Assembly: GCA_009829735.1 (NCBI GenBank)
Contig: CM020619.1
Span: forward strand, 23,089,554 to 23,153,553
From: Pyropia yezoensis
Lineage: Eukaryota; Rhodophyta; Bangiophyceae; Bangiales; Bangiaceae
Length of the DNA stretch: 64,000 bases
Direction of reading: 5' to 3'
Part shown: positions 40,498 through 50,327 of the stretch, piece after piece
Layout of the letters: each line of letters opens with the position of its first letter
How positions within the stretch are numbered: the first letter of the stretch is position 1
Position numbers and translations under genes: made by a program
Notes under the pieces: generated by a model
What the model was told of the DNA's origin: nothing
Seen by the model: only the letters and a program-made list of their open reading frames with translations
The model's database searches: none

Positions 40498-42440
40498 TCG
40501 TTTCCCGCCGACTTGGCGTCCGAATCTGAGGGCGAAGGGGACGACGACGAGTCCGAGGACGACGTGTCCGCCCCCTCCGTCGAGGGTGTGGCGACCGCCA
40601 CCACTGGTCGAGACCCACCCTCGCGGCGTGAACGCACTTCGTTCGTAGCCGACTTCTTACTCGCATTCCTAACAAGCTGTTGGATGCGTTTACTCAACTT
40701 GGGGCAATCATATGCCCAGTGACCATCGGAGTTGCAGTTCCAACACCGATGATCAGTTCCCGGAGGGGTCTTCCCAACTGGGGAAGACGACGAGGTACCT
40801 TGGGAAGTTCCCACGGCAGCTACCACCCTCTCCTTGCGGATTCGGCGTGCCTCTCGCAACTCTCTGGCCTGGCGCGCCTCTTCCCGTTCCTTGGCCAACT
40901 CGGCCTGACGCTCCTGGCGTTGTTCCTCCCGCAACTTGCGGTAGGCCTCGCCTCTGCGGTAGGCGAACCTAGCCAACTCGGCCAGGGTCGCCCGGGCAGT
41001 GTTATGCTCCGGGTCTCCATCCGGACTGACCAGTGGAGTCCTTCCACAAACCGACTCTTCACCACAGCTTGTGGATGAAGAAACCCACAAAGATTGTTGA
41101 GCTTACGGACCCGCTCCGCAAAGGACAACTCGTCCTCCGCCTCTTCCTGATGGGCTTGCGTAAACTCCTCGACTTGAGAAGCCAACGCCGCTTCATCAAC
41201 CATGGCCCTCAACAACCAGTTGACGAGCTCCAAATAGGACGTCACCTCCCCAGCGCCTCCACTTGAGGAGCTGGGCATGACGGACATAAGTTCTGTCCGC
41301 AGGTCTCCCTTCGTAAACTCCTGTAGCATGTAAAAAGCCATGCCTTCACTTATGGCATTGTCGTCACAGGCTTTTGTGAAACGACGTAGGAACTCAAAGA
41401 CACGGAGGGGGGGAGTTCCATCCCACTCCGCTCTGTGCCCAAAAGAATGAAGTGCATTCTTCTTGGCACGGCCCATGGCTCGGGCCTGGTCAGGACCATA
41501 CGCCACCGACTTGTTGTGGAGGGCGTAGGTCTCACAGTCAAAGATCCGCTGGTAGACCGGGTTGGCTACCTGAATCTTGGGCGGCACCTCACGTTGAGGG
41601 AACAGCCGCTGTGGCACTGGGGTAAGTCCACCCTCAGTGCCTGTAGTCTGGTACGGCGAGCTTGGTGTAGCCGCCGGCGTTTCCGAGGGGAACTCCCCCG
41701 TGAAGGGCGTACGCCCCACCGCGTATGGTGTGACTCCCTCGTTGGGAGTCACAGGTGTCGCCCCCAGTTCGGGGCGACCCGAGATAGGCGTGGGGAGGGA
41801 TTCCCCCTGCGCCTGTGGGCTCGAAAGCCCCAATCCGGTCTGGACATTCAGGCCATCTGGCAAACTCGCTACAATCTGATTCAGAATAGTATTCGTCATC
41901 GTGACCACCAGGTCCGGCAAAGTCTGCCGCAACACATTGGTCGCCTCCCGACGGACAGTTTTCCGCGAGGAGTGGATTGACGACTCCAGTTGAGTCTCGG
42001 TCCGCCTCCGGGAGTCCACCTGAGGGGTAACCACGTTCCTCAGGGGTCTCAACCGGGGGCATGGGCGCGAGCCCATCGCCGACCAACGGAGGTCCGCCGT
42101 CCTCCGAAAGCCTAGTTGGCGATGGCTCCATGCCAAAGTTGGCTCCAACCCGAGTGGAACTCGCGGGGACAGTCCTCACCCCTTGGGACGTTCCCGTTGA
42201 GTATACCACGCGGTGGCAGACTTCGGCCCACCCACGTCAGAAGTGTCACCCGAGTGAACTCCCGACTGAGTCGGGGTGGCCTGTTGCCCGCCCGCACTTC
42301 CAGTCCTGCTGGCTTGAGGGACCTCTAGTCCCTCTGCGACCCCAGGTAAACCCACCTGTGTCTCACCAGTATTCAAAGGCACTGAAGTACGTGCGTCACC
42401 CGTGTACTCCCCGGACGACGGGGGGGTCCGAGCTAGCCAT
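40494..42440 (-). pseudogene. Gag of A1, interrupted by three homopolymer indels
   Basis: Gag would start at the ATG at 42440 (MASSDPP), as in A3. Compared with A3, A1 has seven G instead of six near 42420, TTTT instead of TTT near 41958-41961, and CC instead of CCC near 41010. Each shifts the frame. The capsid-like part (SVAYGPDQARAMGRAKKNAL, FLRRFTKACDDNAISEGMAF) and the zinc knuckle CWNCNSDGHWAYDC (CCHC pattern complete) are otherwise well kept. After the knuckle an acidic Ser-rich tail runs to the stop overlapping pol. Since all three differences are homopolymer lengths, sequencing error is as likely as real decay. Confidence 0.8.
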
Positions 42441-42500
42441 GTTGGCTAACGATCCGTATGACACGGTCCAAGTCCACCGTTCCTCTGAGACAGAGGGCCC

Positions 42501-43000
42501 NNNNNNNNNNNNNNNNNNNNNNNNNNNNNNNNNNNNNNNNNNNNNNNNNNNNNNNNNNNNNNNNNNNNNNNNNNNNNNNNNNNNNNNNNNNNNNNNNNNN
42601 NNNNNNNNNNNNNNNNNNNNNNNNNNNNNNNNNNNNNNNNNNNNNNNNNNNNNNNNNNNNNNNNNNNNNNNNNNNNNNNNNNNNNNNNNNNNNNNNNNNN
42701 NNNNNNNNNNNNNNNNNNNNNNNNNNNNNNNNNNNNNNNNNNNNNNNNNNNNNNNNNNNNNNNNNNNNNNNNNNNNNNNNNNNNNNNNNNNNNNNNNNNN
42801 NNNNNNNNNNNNNNNNNNNNNNNNNNNNNNNNNNNNNNNNNNNNNNNNNNNNNNNNNNNNNNNNNNNNNNNNNNNNNNNNNNNNNNNNNNNNNNNNNNNN
42901 NNNNNNNNNNNNNNNNNNNNNNNNNNNNNNNNNNNNNNNNNNNNNNNNNNNNNNNNNNNNNNNNNNNNNNNNNNNNNNNNNNNNNNNNNNNNNNNNNNNN
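42501..43000. other. Assembly gap, exactly 500 N
   Basis: A run of exactly 500 N, so a placeholder rather than a measured length. Its left side ends about 80 bases inside the expected 5' LTR junction of A1. Its right side starts in the RT region of A2 on the other strand. The hidden sequence should include at least the 5' LTR of A1 and the 5' LTR, gag and protease of A2. Confidence 0.95.
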
Positions 43001-45893
43001 TCGAGTTGAAACCCGGTGCGCCCCCTATACGCCAACAACCGTATAGGGGGGGACCCCGTTCAAGGGCCCTCGTTAAGGAGCAAGTTGCTCGCATGGAGGC
43101 CCTCGATGTGATCGAGGCCAGCAACGCCGAGTGGGCGAGTCCGGTGGTGATCGTCCCCAAAGTTGATGGGACCCCCCGGTTCTGTATCGACTACCGTAAG
43201 CTCAACGAGAGCACGGTGAAGGATAGTTATCCCCTACCTCGGATGGATGACTGTCTGGACTCTCTGGGGAGGCAAACGTGTTCTCTACCCTGGACTGTAA
43301 CGCGGGTACTGGCAAATTCCCATTGCCCCGGAGGACAGGCATAAAAACTACCTTTACCTGTCACTGTGGTACCTACCAGTGCAAGCGTCTACCGTTTGGC
43401 CTGTGTAACGCGCCGGCAACTTTCCAGCGCGCTATGGACATGATTCTGGCCGGAGTACGGTGGCAGATCTGTCTCGTGTACCTAGACGATATCATTGTGT
43501 TCTCCCGAAGTCCGGAGGAACACATTGGCCATCTTGGCCAGGTGTTCAAGCTACTTGCTGACGCCGGAGTGTCACTGAAGGCGAGTAAGTGCCACCTCTT
43601 CACTCAAGAGGTGGAGTACTTGGGACATGTTGTCCGTCCGGGGCGTCTCAGTGTCAACGAGAAAAACTTGAGGGCCATCCGTAAGGCTCAGTACCCCCGG
43701 ACCCAGACCCAGATGAGGAGCTTCCTCGGGATGTGTAACGTGTACCGACGTTTCACTAAGGGCTTCGCCAAGGTGGCGAAACCGTTGAATGAGTTAGTGA
43801 GCTCAACGCTACCGAAGAACCTGCCTCCCCCAAGTCGGGTGGAGCAGGAATCCTTTGAGACTCTTCGGGACCTTCTGCTGAAGCCCCCTATCCTGGCTAT
43901 TCCCAGGTTGGGAGGCCACTACATCCTGGATGTGGACGCTAGCTACGACCAACTTGGTTGTGTGTTGCTTCAGCAACAGCCGGACAAGGAGTACTTGCCG
44001 GTGGGATACTTCAGCAAGGGGCTAAACTCGGCCGAGAAGAACTACGGAGTCACCGAGTTGGAAGGACTCGCAGTGGTATGGGCGGTGACGTCACTTCGTC
44101 ACTACCTAGAGGGTGAGAAGTTCCTCATCCGCTGTGACCACCGCGCGTTGCAGTTCATCTTCAAGACGGACTGTACGAACACTCGTCTCAACCGGTGGAG
44201 GGTGCGACTTGCACCCTTCAACTTTGATATTGAGTACCGACCTGGCAGGCAACATGCCCTTGCCGACGGCCTCTCTCGGGTACCTACCGAGGGACTGGAC
44301 ACCACCCCAGTCGATGAGGACATCCCCATCGTGGGGGTAGTCACGCGCTCGGGTCAGGCGTTGAATCCCGAGGCGCCAGGGAACAAGAAGTACTTGCCCC
44401 TGTCCCTGGACGAAGTAGTGAAGGCCCAGGCCGAGGATCCCTTCTGCAAGTCGCAGAGGGATACCCTGGATACAGTGGCGGAGACGCGGTTCTTCCTGGG
44501 AGACGATGGCCTCCTCATGAGGAGGGGGGTATTCCAGGGGACCGAACAACTTGTCGTCCCCGCATCCCTCAAGGACAGTATCCTTGAGAGGGAGCATAAC
44601 GCTCCCACGGGTGGACACCTGGGGTCTAGTAAACTGTACCAGACCCTGAGGACCAGGTACTACTGGCCGTCCATGGTGGTGGACATCTACAGTTGGGTGG
44701 CTGCCTGCACAAGTTGTGCACAGAACCGTCTGATGGAACGGCGGCCTACTACGGCTATGCTATTGTTCCCGGCCAAGGAGCCCTTCGCCGCGTTGGCGAT
44801 GGACATCCTTGGGCCACTGCCAGTGACCGAGGAGGGCAACCAGTACCTCCTGGTCATCTGTGACCGCTTCACGAAACTTACGCGAGCGATCCCACTGGCA
44901 GAGATCACGGCCATGTCGGTCGTGTCAGCCTTCCTAGATCACTGGGTTGCCGCGTATGGCATTCCGGATAGTACACTATCGGACAATGGACCGCAATTTG
45001 CGTCTGTACTGCTTCAAGGAGTGCTGGATATGTTGGGGGTTAAGGCAAACTATGCCACCCCCTACCACCCACAAACTAATGGGCAGGTGGAGCGCTTCAA
45101 CAAAACTATTGTTAGGCAGCTGCGCCATTATGTGAGTGAGCACGTGAAGACGTGGGACCAATACATTTCTATTCTGACCACTGCCTACAATTCGCAGGTT
45201 CACTCATCTACCGGGGAAGTACCCCTCGCTTTTGTGACCCCCCGTCGCGTGCGGTCTATTGCCGTGCGGCGGCCGCTCCCAACTAGGGAGGATGGTGGCA
45301 GTACGCCCACTCCTACTGAGAGTAAGGCGGAGTTCGCTGCTAGGCTTGAAAACCTCATCCCTAAAGTCAGGGCTGAGATGGACAAAGCACAAAAGCGCTA
45401 CAAGCGTACCTTTGACAAAAAGGTGCGCAACGCCAAGCATGTCCCCGAGCAGGGTGACTGGGTATTGGTCCACTCACACACCCCAACTGGGGGTAAGTTG
45501 GTGTTCCAGACGAAGGGGCCGTACCAGGTCCTTCGTACTGATGGGCGGCGCTTCACCATCGAAAGTGACGATGGGGTCCGCACAGTGAACGGACAGGACG
45601 TGGTCAATGTTGCACCACCGCCTGCAGGCGACCCAGCTTGGGCGCGTGCTTTGAAAACGTGGCGCCTGCCCTCGCTGCCTGCAGCCAAACAGGGCCCGCA
45701 GGAGTACGTGTTCGACAAGTTCATCGACCACGGCTGGGATGAGGATACTGACCGCCTCATGTTGAGGGTGCGTTGGTTTGGCTACAAAGCCAAGGATGAT
45801 ACGTGGGAGTATGTGGAGGACCTTCCTGCTGAGAAGGTCCGGGCGTACTGTGCCCGGAACGAGATAGACCCTAACAGCCCTCCCTCAACGTGA
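43001..45893 (+). pseudogene. Pol of A2, 5'-truncated by the gap, three frameshifts near its start
   Basis: From the beginning of RT through RNase H, integrase and chromodomain. Compared with A1, the first 350 bases have GGGG for GGGGG at 43266, GGG for GGGG at 43304, and AAAAA for AAAA at 43343. These break the frame between DSLG and TTFTCHCG. From 43344 to the stop the frame is clean and matches A1. The clustering next to the gap suggests low-quality contig-end sequence rather than mutation. Confidence 0.85.
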
Positions 45894-46004
45894 GGGAAGG
45901 CCGAGCAACAGTGCCAAGAGAGTGCTTCAAGTCGAAGTGGTACGCAGAGTGGCTTTAAACTACAGCCCTAACCCTCACACTCTCACAACAAAGGCAGCCG
46001 CCAA

Positions 46005-47948
46005 CTAGGCACGCATGCTAGACTCTCCCACTCCACGGCCCTCGCCCTCACGTGGAGGCGAGCGGCGAGACCCACGCCGATAACGGTCTCCACTCGTTGG
46101 AAGGGGCGGCGGCTCCAAGTCGGAACCGTCGCGCCCCTCACGGTCGCGCAAGTGGCGCCGACCGTGGCTACTCTTCTGCCTGGTCTTGCGCGCAAGTTTG
46201 CGACGCAGACGCTGGACAGACTCCGTCTCCGATGGGGTAGAGGACTCCGAGACGGAGTAAGACAACTCGTCTTCCGACACGGAGGGAGAGCGCCGCGAGT
46301 GACGGCGACGACGGCGAGGAGGCGAGTATGCCCGGCTCGCACGACGCTTGCCACGCCCAGGTGGGGTTGGCTGGGGCATAATAGCCCCAATGCGAGCCAA
46401 CTCGGCCGTCATAAACTCCGCCACCGACTCGCAACTCGCGGTCGCCACTGCAGTACGAACGCGCTCCTCAAGTTGAGGAGTCTCGGAACTTTGGAGGGTT
46501 GCGGTCGACGCGGCCAACCAGGAAATGGTGCGCACCAACGTGGTGATCATCATCTCTGAGGTTAGAGGCGTGGGCGGTAACACCAACTTGGGGTATACCG
46601 TCAGGAGGGTGGCCCCCAAGTTGGGAGACACCGGTGTGGATGACTCCACGGCCACGCTGATCGGGATGTTCCCGTGAGGCTGGAAAGGAACAGGAGGAAG
46701 CGGAGGGGCACGCCGAGGTGGCGGCACCCGGGTGTAACTGCGACCCCGACTTGGGGCCCCCGCAGTGGGTTGAGTCATATGGTCATCATATGAGGGCACG
46801 GCCATAACTACGGGCTTGTCCGGGGGTGGCCCAGTGTGGCGATCCACCCCCGGTGCATATGGGTAGTCCCCGATGCCCAACCCCTCTCGTAGGACCACAC
46901 GGCCGTCGTGAAGTTCACGAGCGACCCATACGAACTGGCGAAGTGCGCCGTCGTCCTTGGGCCCACGAGTGGGGCGGCGCAACTTGTGCTCAATGCTCTC
47001 CCACTCGATAAACTTGTGGAGGCGGAGCATCTCCTCAAGTAGAGTGAGTTGTCCTGACGAGCACCCCTCAGCAACTAGCTGAGGGGTGAGCTGTTCCAAA
47101 CCCTGGATGAGCCGGAGGGGGAGATGCCAGAGCATCCCCCGCCGCTGAACACATGACACCCAGGTCGACATGACCTCGAGGAGCCACTGGGTGGCCAACA
47201 TGGCCCACACCAGATGATCAGGGCCAGCCGTCAACATGACGGAGCCGAAGTGGTCAAGCAACCGTGGCAACAATGCCGGGAACCCGTAGGGGACCTCAAC
47301 TTGAGGCCACCACTCGGGCTTCTTCGGGTAGTATTGCTCCTTACTGGCAGCAGACTGCTGAGGAAACTCAAGTGGAGCCGAGGTCACCAAGTAGGGACCT
47401 CGCCGGAAGTCCTTCTCCATCCGCACATCAAAGTGATGAGTGTGCGGATCGGCCTCGTGAAGGTACGGGGGGCGAGTTGCCACCGCGTCCCAAGTGAAGG
47501 TCGGCAAGTCGCCGGGACCCGGGATAGTTCCCCCGCGGTCCACCATGGCCTTGGCCCGCTGCACGTCCTCGACCTCCTCGTCGTCCAGGAAGGCAAACTG
47601 GTCCGTCCTGAAGCCGGCAGGGAACCCGACCCTACGGGGATACTTCTCCCGTAGGCGGTCCCATACCCGACCCATCGCTGCGCCGAGTCGGCCACAGCGA
47701 AGAACAGTCAACCCCTCCTCATACAGAGGCCAAGCGGGGTAAAACCACCGCCCCAAGGCCTCACGCGGGACAACTTGTCCCGCCTCCGGGGGAGATCCTG
47801 CCGTCAACCCAAAGCCGGGTGACGCGGGAGTCCCACCCCCCGGAGCGATCGCGGAGCCCCCGCCGGAAGTCCCGGCAGGCGCTGCACCGTAGGAGGTGTC
47901 CTCCATACGCTCATCGAGAGAGTCCGTCTCCACTCCCGGAGTCGCCAT
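46005..47948 (-). CDS. Antisense ORF protein of family A, copy A2 (intact)
   Basis: Same length (647 residues) as the A1 protein, with a few substitutions. The ATG at 47948 follows the same hairpin (arms CTCTCCCCAA / TTGGGGAGAG). An intact frame in two diverging copies, in an element whose gag or pol is damaged elsewhere, argues that the protein has been under selection. Domain description as for A1. Confidence 0.8.
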   Translation of the reverse strand: MATPGVETDSLDERMEDTSYGAAPAGTSGGGSAIAPGGGTPASPGFGLTAGSPPEAGQVVPREALGRWFYPAWPLYEEGLTVLRCGRLGAAMGRVWDRLREKYPRRVGFPAGFRTDQFAFLDDEEVEDVQRAKAMVDRGGTIPGPGDLPTFTWDAVATRPPYLHEADPHTHHFDVRMEKDFRRGPYLVTSAPLEFPQQSAASKEQYYPKKPEWWPQVEVPYGFPALLPRLLDHFGSVMLTAGPDHLVWAMLATQWLLEVMSTWVSCVQRRGMLWHLPLRLIQGLEQLTPQLVAEGCSSGQLTLLEEMLRLHKFIEWESIEHKLRRPTRGPKDDGALRQFVWVARELHDGRVVLREGLGIGDYPYAPGVDRHTGPPPDKPVVMAVPSYDDHMTQPTAGAPSRGRSYTRVPPPRRAPPLPPVPFQPHGNIPISVAVESSTPVSPNLGATLLTVYPKLVLPPTPLTSEMMITTLVRTISWLAASTATLQSSETPQLEERVRTAVATASCESVAEFMTAELARIGAIMPQPTPPGRGKRRASRAYSPPRRRRRHSRRSPSVSEDELSYSVSESSTPSETESVQRLRRKLARKTRQKSSHGRRHLRDREGRDGSDLEPPPLPTSGDRYRRGSRRSPPREGEGRGVGESSMRA

Positions 47949-48275
47949 GGCTCTCCCCAAGTTGGGGAGAGACGTCCTGGCTATCGCGGCACGAGACCCG
48001 CCTCGAGTTGAGGGGGACTCGGATCGTGGGTAAACGGGTGGCCTCCCCAGCGTGGGGTGGCCCCGTGTAAGGTGAAGGAGAAGTGGTGGTGGTGGTGAGG
48101 TGTGAACCGAGGAGAGCAAGCTGCCAAGTGGGCAAGCTTGAGGAGAGGGGCGGCCAACGTGACCGCCTCCACATCCGCGTTACGTACTCAAGGGGGGACA
48201 GCAAGTCGCGTCCCCCCCAACGCCGAGACGTGCGTTTACGCACCCCCTCACAGGGCCGACCGGGTCGGTCGGAAC

Positions 48276-48289
48276 TGAGGAGAGGGGAG
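48276..48289 (+). other. Polypurine tract of A2
   Basis: TGAGGAGAGGGGAG directly before the 3' LTR, identical to that of A1. Confidence 0.9.
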
Positions 48290-48757
48290 TGTGGCAGTAT
48301 TGACCCCCAGGTAGGGGGCAACACGTGCCATGCAAGGGGCGGCAGGCCACTAGCCTGATCCGTTCCTCCCCCTGCATTTGGGTCCATATTCCCTAAGTTC
48401 GGGATAGTTAGCTTAGTAGTAAATCCAACTTGGATTTGAGGGTTTTCTGCATTTATCGTCTTGAATTTTCGTGTGGCCCGGTGGGCAGGTGCTGGGGTGG
48501 GAGATTCTGAGTGGCGAGATTCTGAGTGGACCCTGGGGGGATAAGGGGAGGGACAGCGGGGCTTGGCCCTGCGTCCCCGTCCCGACCAAGAAACTGTTGG
48601 ACCACACACCATCTTCTTGTTTGTCCGTGGGGGGATTGCCCCACAACAGGGATAGAGTGTGTGCGACTTGCACTTCTTCCGGTTCCCCCGACACGGGAGG
48701 CAGCCCTCGCACACCGCCCCAACTTGGGTACTGTGTGTGCGAGTGGTTTTTGCCACA
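48290..48757 (+). repeat. 3' LTR of A2 (468 bp)
   Basis: Starts TGTGGCA and ends TGCCACA; the same length as the A1 LTR and nearly identical to it in reverse complement. Confidence 0.95.
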
Positions 48758-49379
48758 ATCACCACCACCTCCCCTTCACCTTCCACTGGGCCGCCCCACG
48801 CTGGGGAGGCCACCCGTCTATCCACGATCCGAGTCCCCCTCAACTCGAGGCGGGTCTCGTGCCGCTGTAGCCAGGGCGTCTCTCCCCAATTTGGGGAGAG
48901 CCATGGCGACCCTGGGGGTGGAGACGGACTCTCTTGACGAACGTATGGAGGACACCTCCTACGGTGCAGCGCCCGCCGGGACTTCCGGCGGGGGCTCCGC
49001 GATCGCTCCGGGGGATGGGACTCCCGCGTCACCCGGCTTTGGGTTGACGGCGGGATCTCCCCCGGAGGCGGGACAAGTTGTCCCGCGTGAGGCCTTGGGG
49101 CGGTGATTTTACCCCGCTTGGCCTCTATATGAGGAGGGGTTGACTGTTCTTCGCTGTGGCCGACTTGGCGCAGCGATGGGTCGGGTATGGGACCGCCTAC
49201 GGGAGAAGTATCTCCGTAGGGTCGGGTTCCCTGCCGGCTTCAGGACGGACCAGTTTGCCTTCCTGGACGACGAGGAGGTCGAAGACGTACAGCAGGTCAA
49301 GGCCATGGTGGACCGCGGGGGAACTATCCCGGGTCCCGGCGACTTGCCGACCTTTACTTCGGACGCGGTGGCAACTCGC
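48758..49379 (+). pseudogene. 5' fragment of a family A antisense ORF, part of the split third copy
   Basis: Matches A1 34306-34935. The ATG at 48903 follows the conserved hairpin. A TGG codon has become TGA at 49104-49106 (codon 68). The fragment is cut on the left by the A2 LTR and on the right by the family B LTR inside the codons after DAVATR. It is in the same orientation as the pol-gag remnant at 54314-60889 and is best read as the other half of that element. Confidence 0.85.
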
Positions 49380-49742
49380 TGTAGCACAATAGGAATCCGT
49401 CGCACGTCCACTCTCAGGGAACACTCACCAAGGGGGATCGGCACCAACGTCACCGGGAGGCCAAGGTTGCTGTCCTTGGAGCACAAGCCACGGGACCAAG
49501 ATGGGAGCCCAAATGGGAGGGGTTTGTTGTTCTGCCTTGGCCGGCGGTGGATTCGCCGCCGGCCCCCTCGTTATAAACCCTCGGAGACACTACTAACTAC
49601 CCTCCACCCCAAGATGCAAGTCCCTCTGGTCATACGTAACTTGTAGATACCGTGACCTGTACGGACTCTCAAATTGAAAGCCAAGGATTAGAAGTAGCCC
49701 CCCTAACATTAGGGTCACAATACGGCCAACCATATTGCTACA
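49380..49742 (-). repeat. 3' LTR of family B (363 bp)
   Basis: Perfect 7-bp inverted ends TGTAGCA and TGCTACA. A polypurine tract abuts the inner side. Only one copy is in the window, so the limits rest on the inverted ends, the abrupt end of family A sequence at 49379 and the tract. Confidence 0.85.
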
Positions 49743-49755
49743 TATCCCCCCCTTA
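49743..49755 (-). other. Polypurine tract of family B
   Basis: Minus strand TAAGGGGGGGATA immediately before the LTR. Confidence 0.8.
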
Positions 49756-50213
49756 GATTCGGCCCGTCCTCGGGTCGAGTTGCATTCGGGTTACCGAATG
49801 TAAGTGTGTCGCGTGACCGTTTACCAGTCGGGTGGGGCTTTGCGCCCTGTCGCGACAGACACCCCCTTTCGAGGTTGCCTGAGGGGGGTGCCCCCCTTTG
49901 TGTGGTACACACACGATCCGTTTTCCGGACCGTTAATTTCCCGATGCGGGTTTCTGTTCACGACCCCCCTTTCCGAGGGGTGGGCAAGCGGATCCGCCAC
50001 CAGGTGTCTGGTGGTAGGGGAGCCCCTCTCGTGAGACGATTGAGTGGGTGGCGGGGTTGCCCGCGTTGCGTGGGGGCGGTTGGGGGTGACTCCCCTGGTT
50101 ACCCCGTGTGGAGGGGGCGTGGCTCCGGTCCAGGTGCCCGGGTGGAGCGCCCTCGTAGCCCGGATGGCGCGGGTCGTCCCGCGCTGCCGTATCGCTCGTG
50201 CTGAACTGTGTGG

Positions 50214-50220
50214 TTATAAG
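50214..50220 (+). promoter_or_regulatory. Possible TATA box of the family B antisense gene
   Basis: TTATAAG lies 108 bases before the ATG of the antisense ORF in otherwise GC-rich sequence, outside the LTR. The position would suit a short 5' UTR. This is inferred from position and sequence only. Confidence 0.4.
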
Positions 50221-50327
50221 CGCGGGTGCCCGCGCTTCCCTGGCTCGTCTGTGCGAGCGTTCTCTGTACCGGGTCGAGCCGGCCTCGGCTTTTCTGCACG
50301 GGGCGCCCCTGCTACCCCGGTTGCACC

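Larger units (their letters stand above)
33650..42500 (-). mobile_element. Family A Ty3/gypsy chromodomain retrotransposon, copy A1 (right end in gap)
   Basis: Read on the minus strand the order is [5' LTR hidden in gap] - gag - pol - antisense ORF (on the plus strand) - polypurine tract - 3' LTR. Only about 60 bases of leader and the 5' LTR are missing, judged against copy A3. The pol and antisense ORFs are intact. Gag differs from A3 by three homopolymer-length changes. The five bases before the LTR are GGTGG; a matching target duplication cannot be checked because the other end is not assembled. Domain order PR-RT-RNaseH-IN-chromodomain makes it a gypsy chromovirus-type element. Confidence 0.92.
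43001..48757 (+). mobile_element. Family A copy A2, inverted relative to A1, 5' part in gap
   Basis: Plus-strand order: pol (from the start of RT) - antisense ORF (minus strand) - polypurine tract - 3' LTR. It is nearly identical to A1 but not the same molecule: a handful of residues differ (for example VLLQGV against VLFQGV, VVNVAPP against VVKVAPP, APLEFPQ against AQLEFPQ). It ends inside another family A copy; the bases after its LTR are ATCAC. Confidence 0.9.
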
